Shown one piece after another: positions 13,749 through 14,136 of a stretch of DNA of 14,136 bases. The translations under genes were made by a program, and so were the position numbers. The stretch's first letter is position 1. Each line of letters begins with the position of its first letter. This DNA comes from Caldisericota bacterium (GTDB lineage: Bacteria; Caldisericota; Caldisericia; Cryosericales; Cryosericaceae), in contig JAKLHS010000004.1 of assembly GCA_022710025.1 (NCBI GenBank), positions 1 to 14,136 on the forward strand. The letters run 5' to 3'. The notes below the pieces were generated by a model, which ran no database searches, was not told where the DNA came from, and saw only the letters and a program-made list of their open reading frames with translations.

Positions 13749-14026
13749 ACAAGCAAATCTTGCTGTACCCCATCGTCACAGAGAAAAGCATGAACAGGAA
13801 GGAAGAGGGCATGTACCAGTTCATCGTGGTTAAGAATTCCACGAAGCTGGAGATCAAGGACGCTGTAGAGAAGATGTTCAATGTCAAGGTTGCGTGGGTT
13901 AACGTCTTGAGAACGCATGGCAAGAAGCGGATGCACCGGGCTTCGATTGGAATGACGCCTTCCAAGAAGAAAGCAGTCGTCTGTTTGATGCCAGGCTTCA
14001 AAATCGACGTTATCACTAACGTCTGA
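13745..14026 (+). CDS. rplW: 50S ribosomal protein L23
   Basis: 93-residue L23, located at the exit of the peptide tunnel, where it forms the docking site for trigger factor and the signal recognition particle. The protein opens with the family pattern ILLYPIVTEKSM, continues with YQFIVVKNSTKLEIKDAVE and has the basic loop GKKRMHRASIGMTPSKKKAV, and is the usual length. The ATG overlaps the rplD stop in ATGA. A strong ribosome binding site, GAGGAGGT at 13731-13738, lies inside the last codons of rplD, 6 bases before the start. This is a clear case of coupled translation. Confidence 0.97.
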   Translation: MNKQILLYPIVTEKSMNRKEEGMYQFIVVKNSTKLEIKDAVEKMFNVKVAWVNVLRTHGKKRMHRASIGMTPSKKKAVVCLMPGFKIDVITNV

Positions 14027-14037
14027 GAGGGTGCCCC

Positions 14038-14136
14038 ATGAGTACTGTTAGATCATATAAGCCGACGTCTCCCGGGATACGTTCCCGAAAGACGCTTATC
14101 CACACCGAGATCACGCGAGATGTCCCGGAGAAATCG
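14038..14136 (+). CDS. rplB: 50S ribosomal protein L2, 3'-truncated by the window edge
   Basis: The first 33 codons of L2, a large-subunit protein needed for subunit joining and peptidyl transferase activity. The visible sequence includes YKPTSPGIRSR and EITRDVPEKS, matching the N-terminal L2 pattern (KPTSPGxR... and PEKSL). The ATG at 14038 is 11 bases after the rplW stop and has GAGGG (14027-14031) 6 bases upstream. The position in the S10 order (rplW then rplB) supports the call. Nothing can be said about the catalytic C-terminal region, which is outside the window. Confidence 0.95.
   Translation, partial: MSTVRSYKPTSPGIRSRKTLIHTEITRDVPEKS

Overview
This window is the core transcription/translation gene cluster of a bacterium. 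All genes lie on the + strand, in the order rpoB (3' part) - EF-G-like paralogue - rpoC - rpsL - rpsG - fusA - tuf - rpsJ - rplC - rplD - rplW - rplB (first 33 codons). This is the usual rpoBC / str / S10 series run together, with one departure: a complete 695-residue elongation factor G paralogue sits between rpoB and rpoC, which are normally adjacent.

Organism. The proteins are clearly bacterial. The DNA is moderately GC-rich by eye. EF-Tu carries an extra acidic/basic loop before domain 2 like the one in Thermus EF-Tu. RpoB lacks the E. coli insertion between the VIDVQ region and the [10 protein letters not shown] motif, and the RpoC trigger loop has no E. coli-type SI3 insertion. Both RNA polymerase subunits instead carry other insertions that resemble each other. 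This suggests a deep-branching lineage (Caldisericota/Cryosericota, Coprothermobacter, Thermotogota or Deinococcota-like). The choice among these is a guess from memory, not a result.

Layout. 1-1785: C-terminal 594 residues of RpoB. 1807-3894: EF-G paralogue (GTG start, strong Shine-Dalgarno). 3911-7822: RpoC (TTG start, 16 bases after the paralogue). 7823-7930: the only gap longer than about 35 bases, holding a perfect 11-bp inverted repeat whose loop contains a consensus TTGACA -35 box, followed by a -10-like element and an AGGAGG ribosome binding site. 7931-12156: str genes rpsL, rpsG, fusA, tuf. 12186-14136: start of the S10 genes. Several junctions overlap (TAATG between rpsL and rpsG, ATGA between rplD and rplW). 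There is no room for the separate leader that controls the S10 operon in E. coli.

How the genes work together. RpoB and RpoC build the catalytic core of RNA polymerase. S12, S7 and S10 are small-subunit ribosomal proteins; L3, L4, L23 and L2 are large-subunit proteins. EF-Tu delivers aminoacyl-tRNA and EF-G drives translocation. The fusA gene in the str position has all canonical GTPase residues and is the likely housekeeping EF-G. The paralogue between rpoB and rpoC has lost the catalytic switch II histidine (Tyr in its place) but keeps the domain IV tip, so it may be a specialised ribosome factor made together with RNA polymerase.

The points most worth following up are the EF-G paralogue inside rpoBC, the promoter embedded in a dyad ahead of rpsL, the related insertions in RpoB and RpoC, and a short stretch of near-identical DNA shared by the two EF-G genes.
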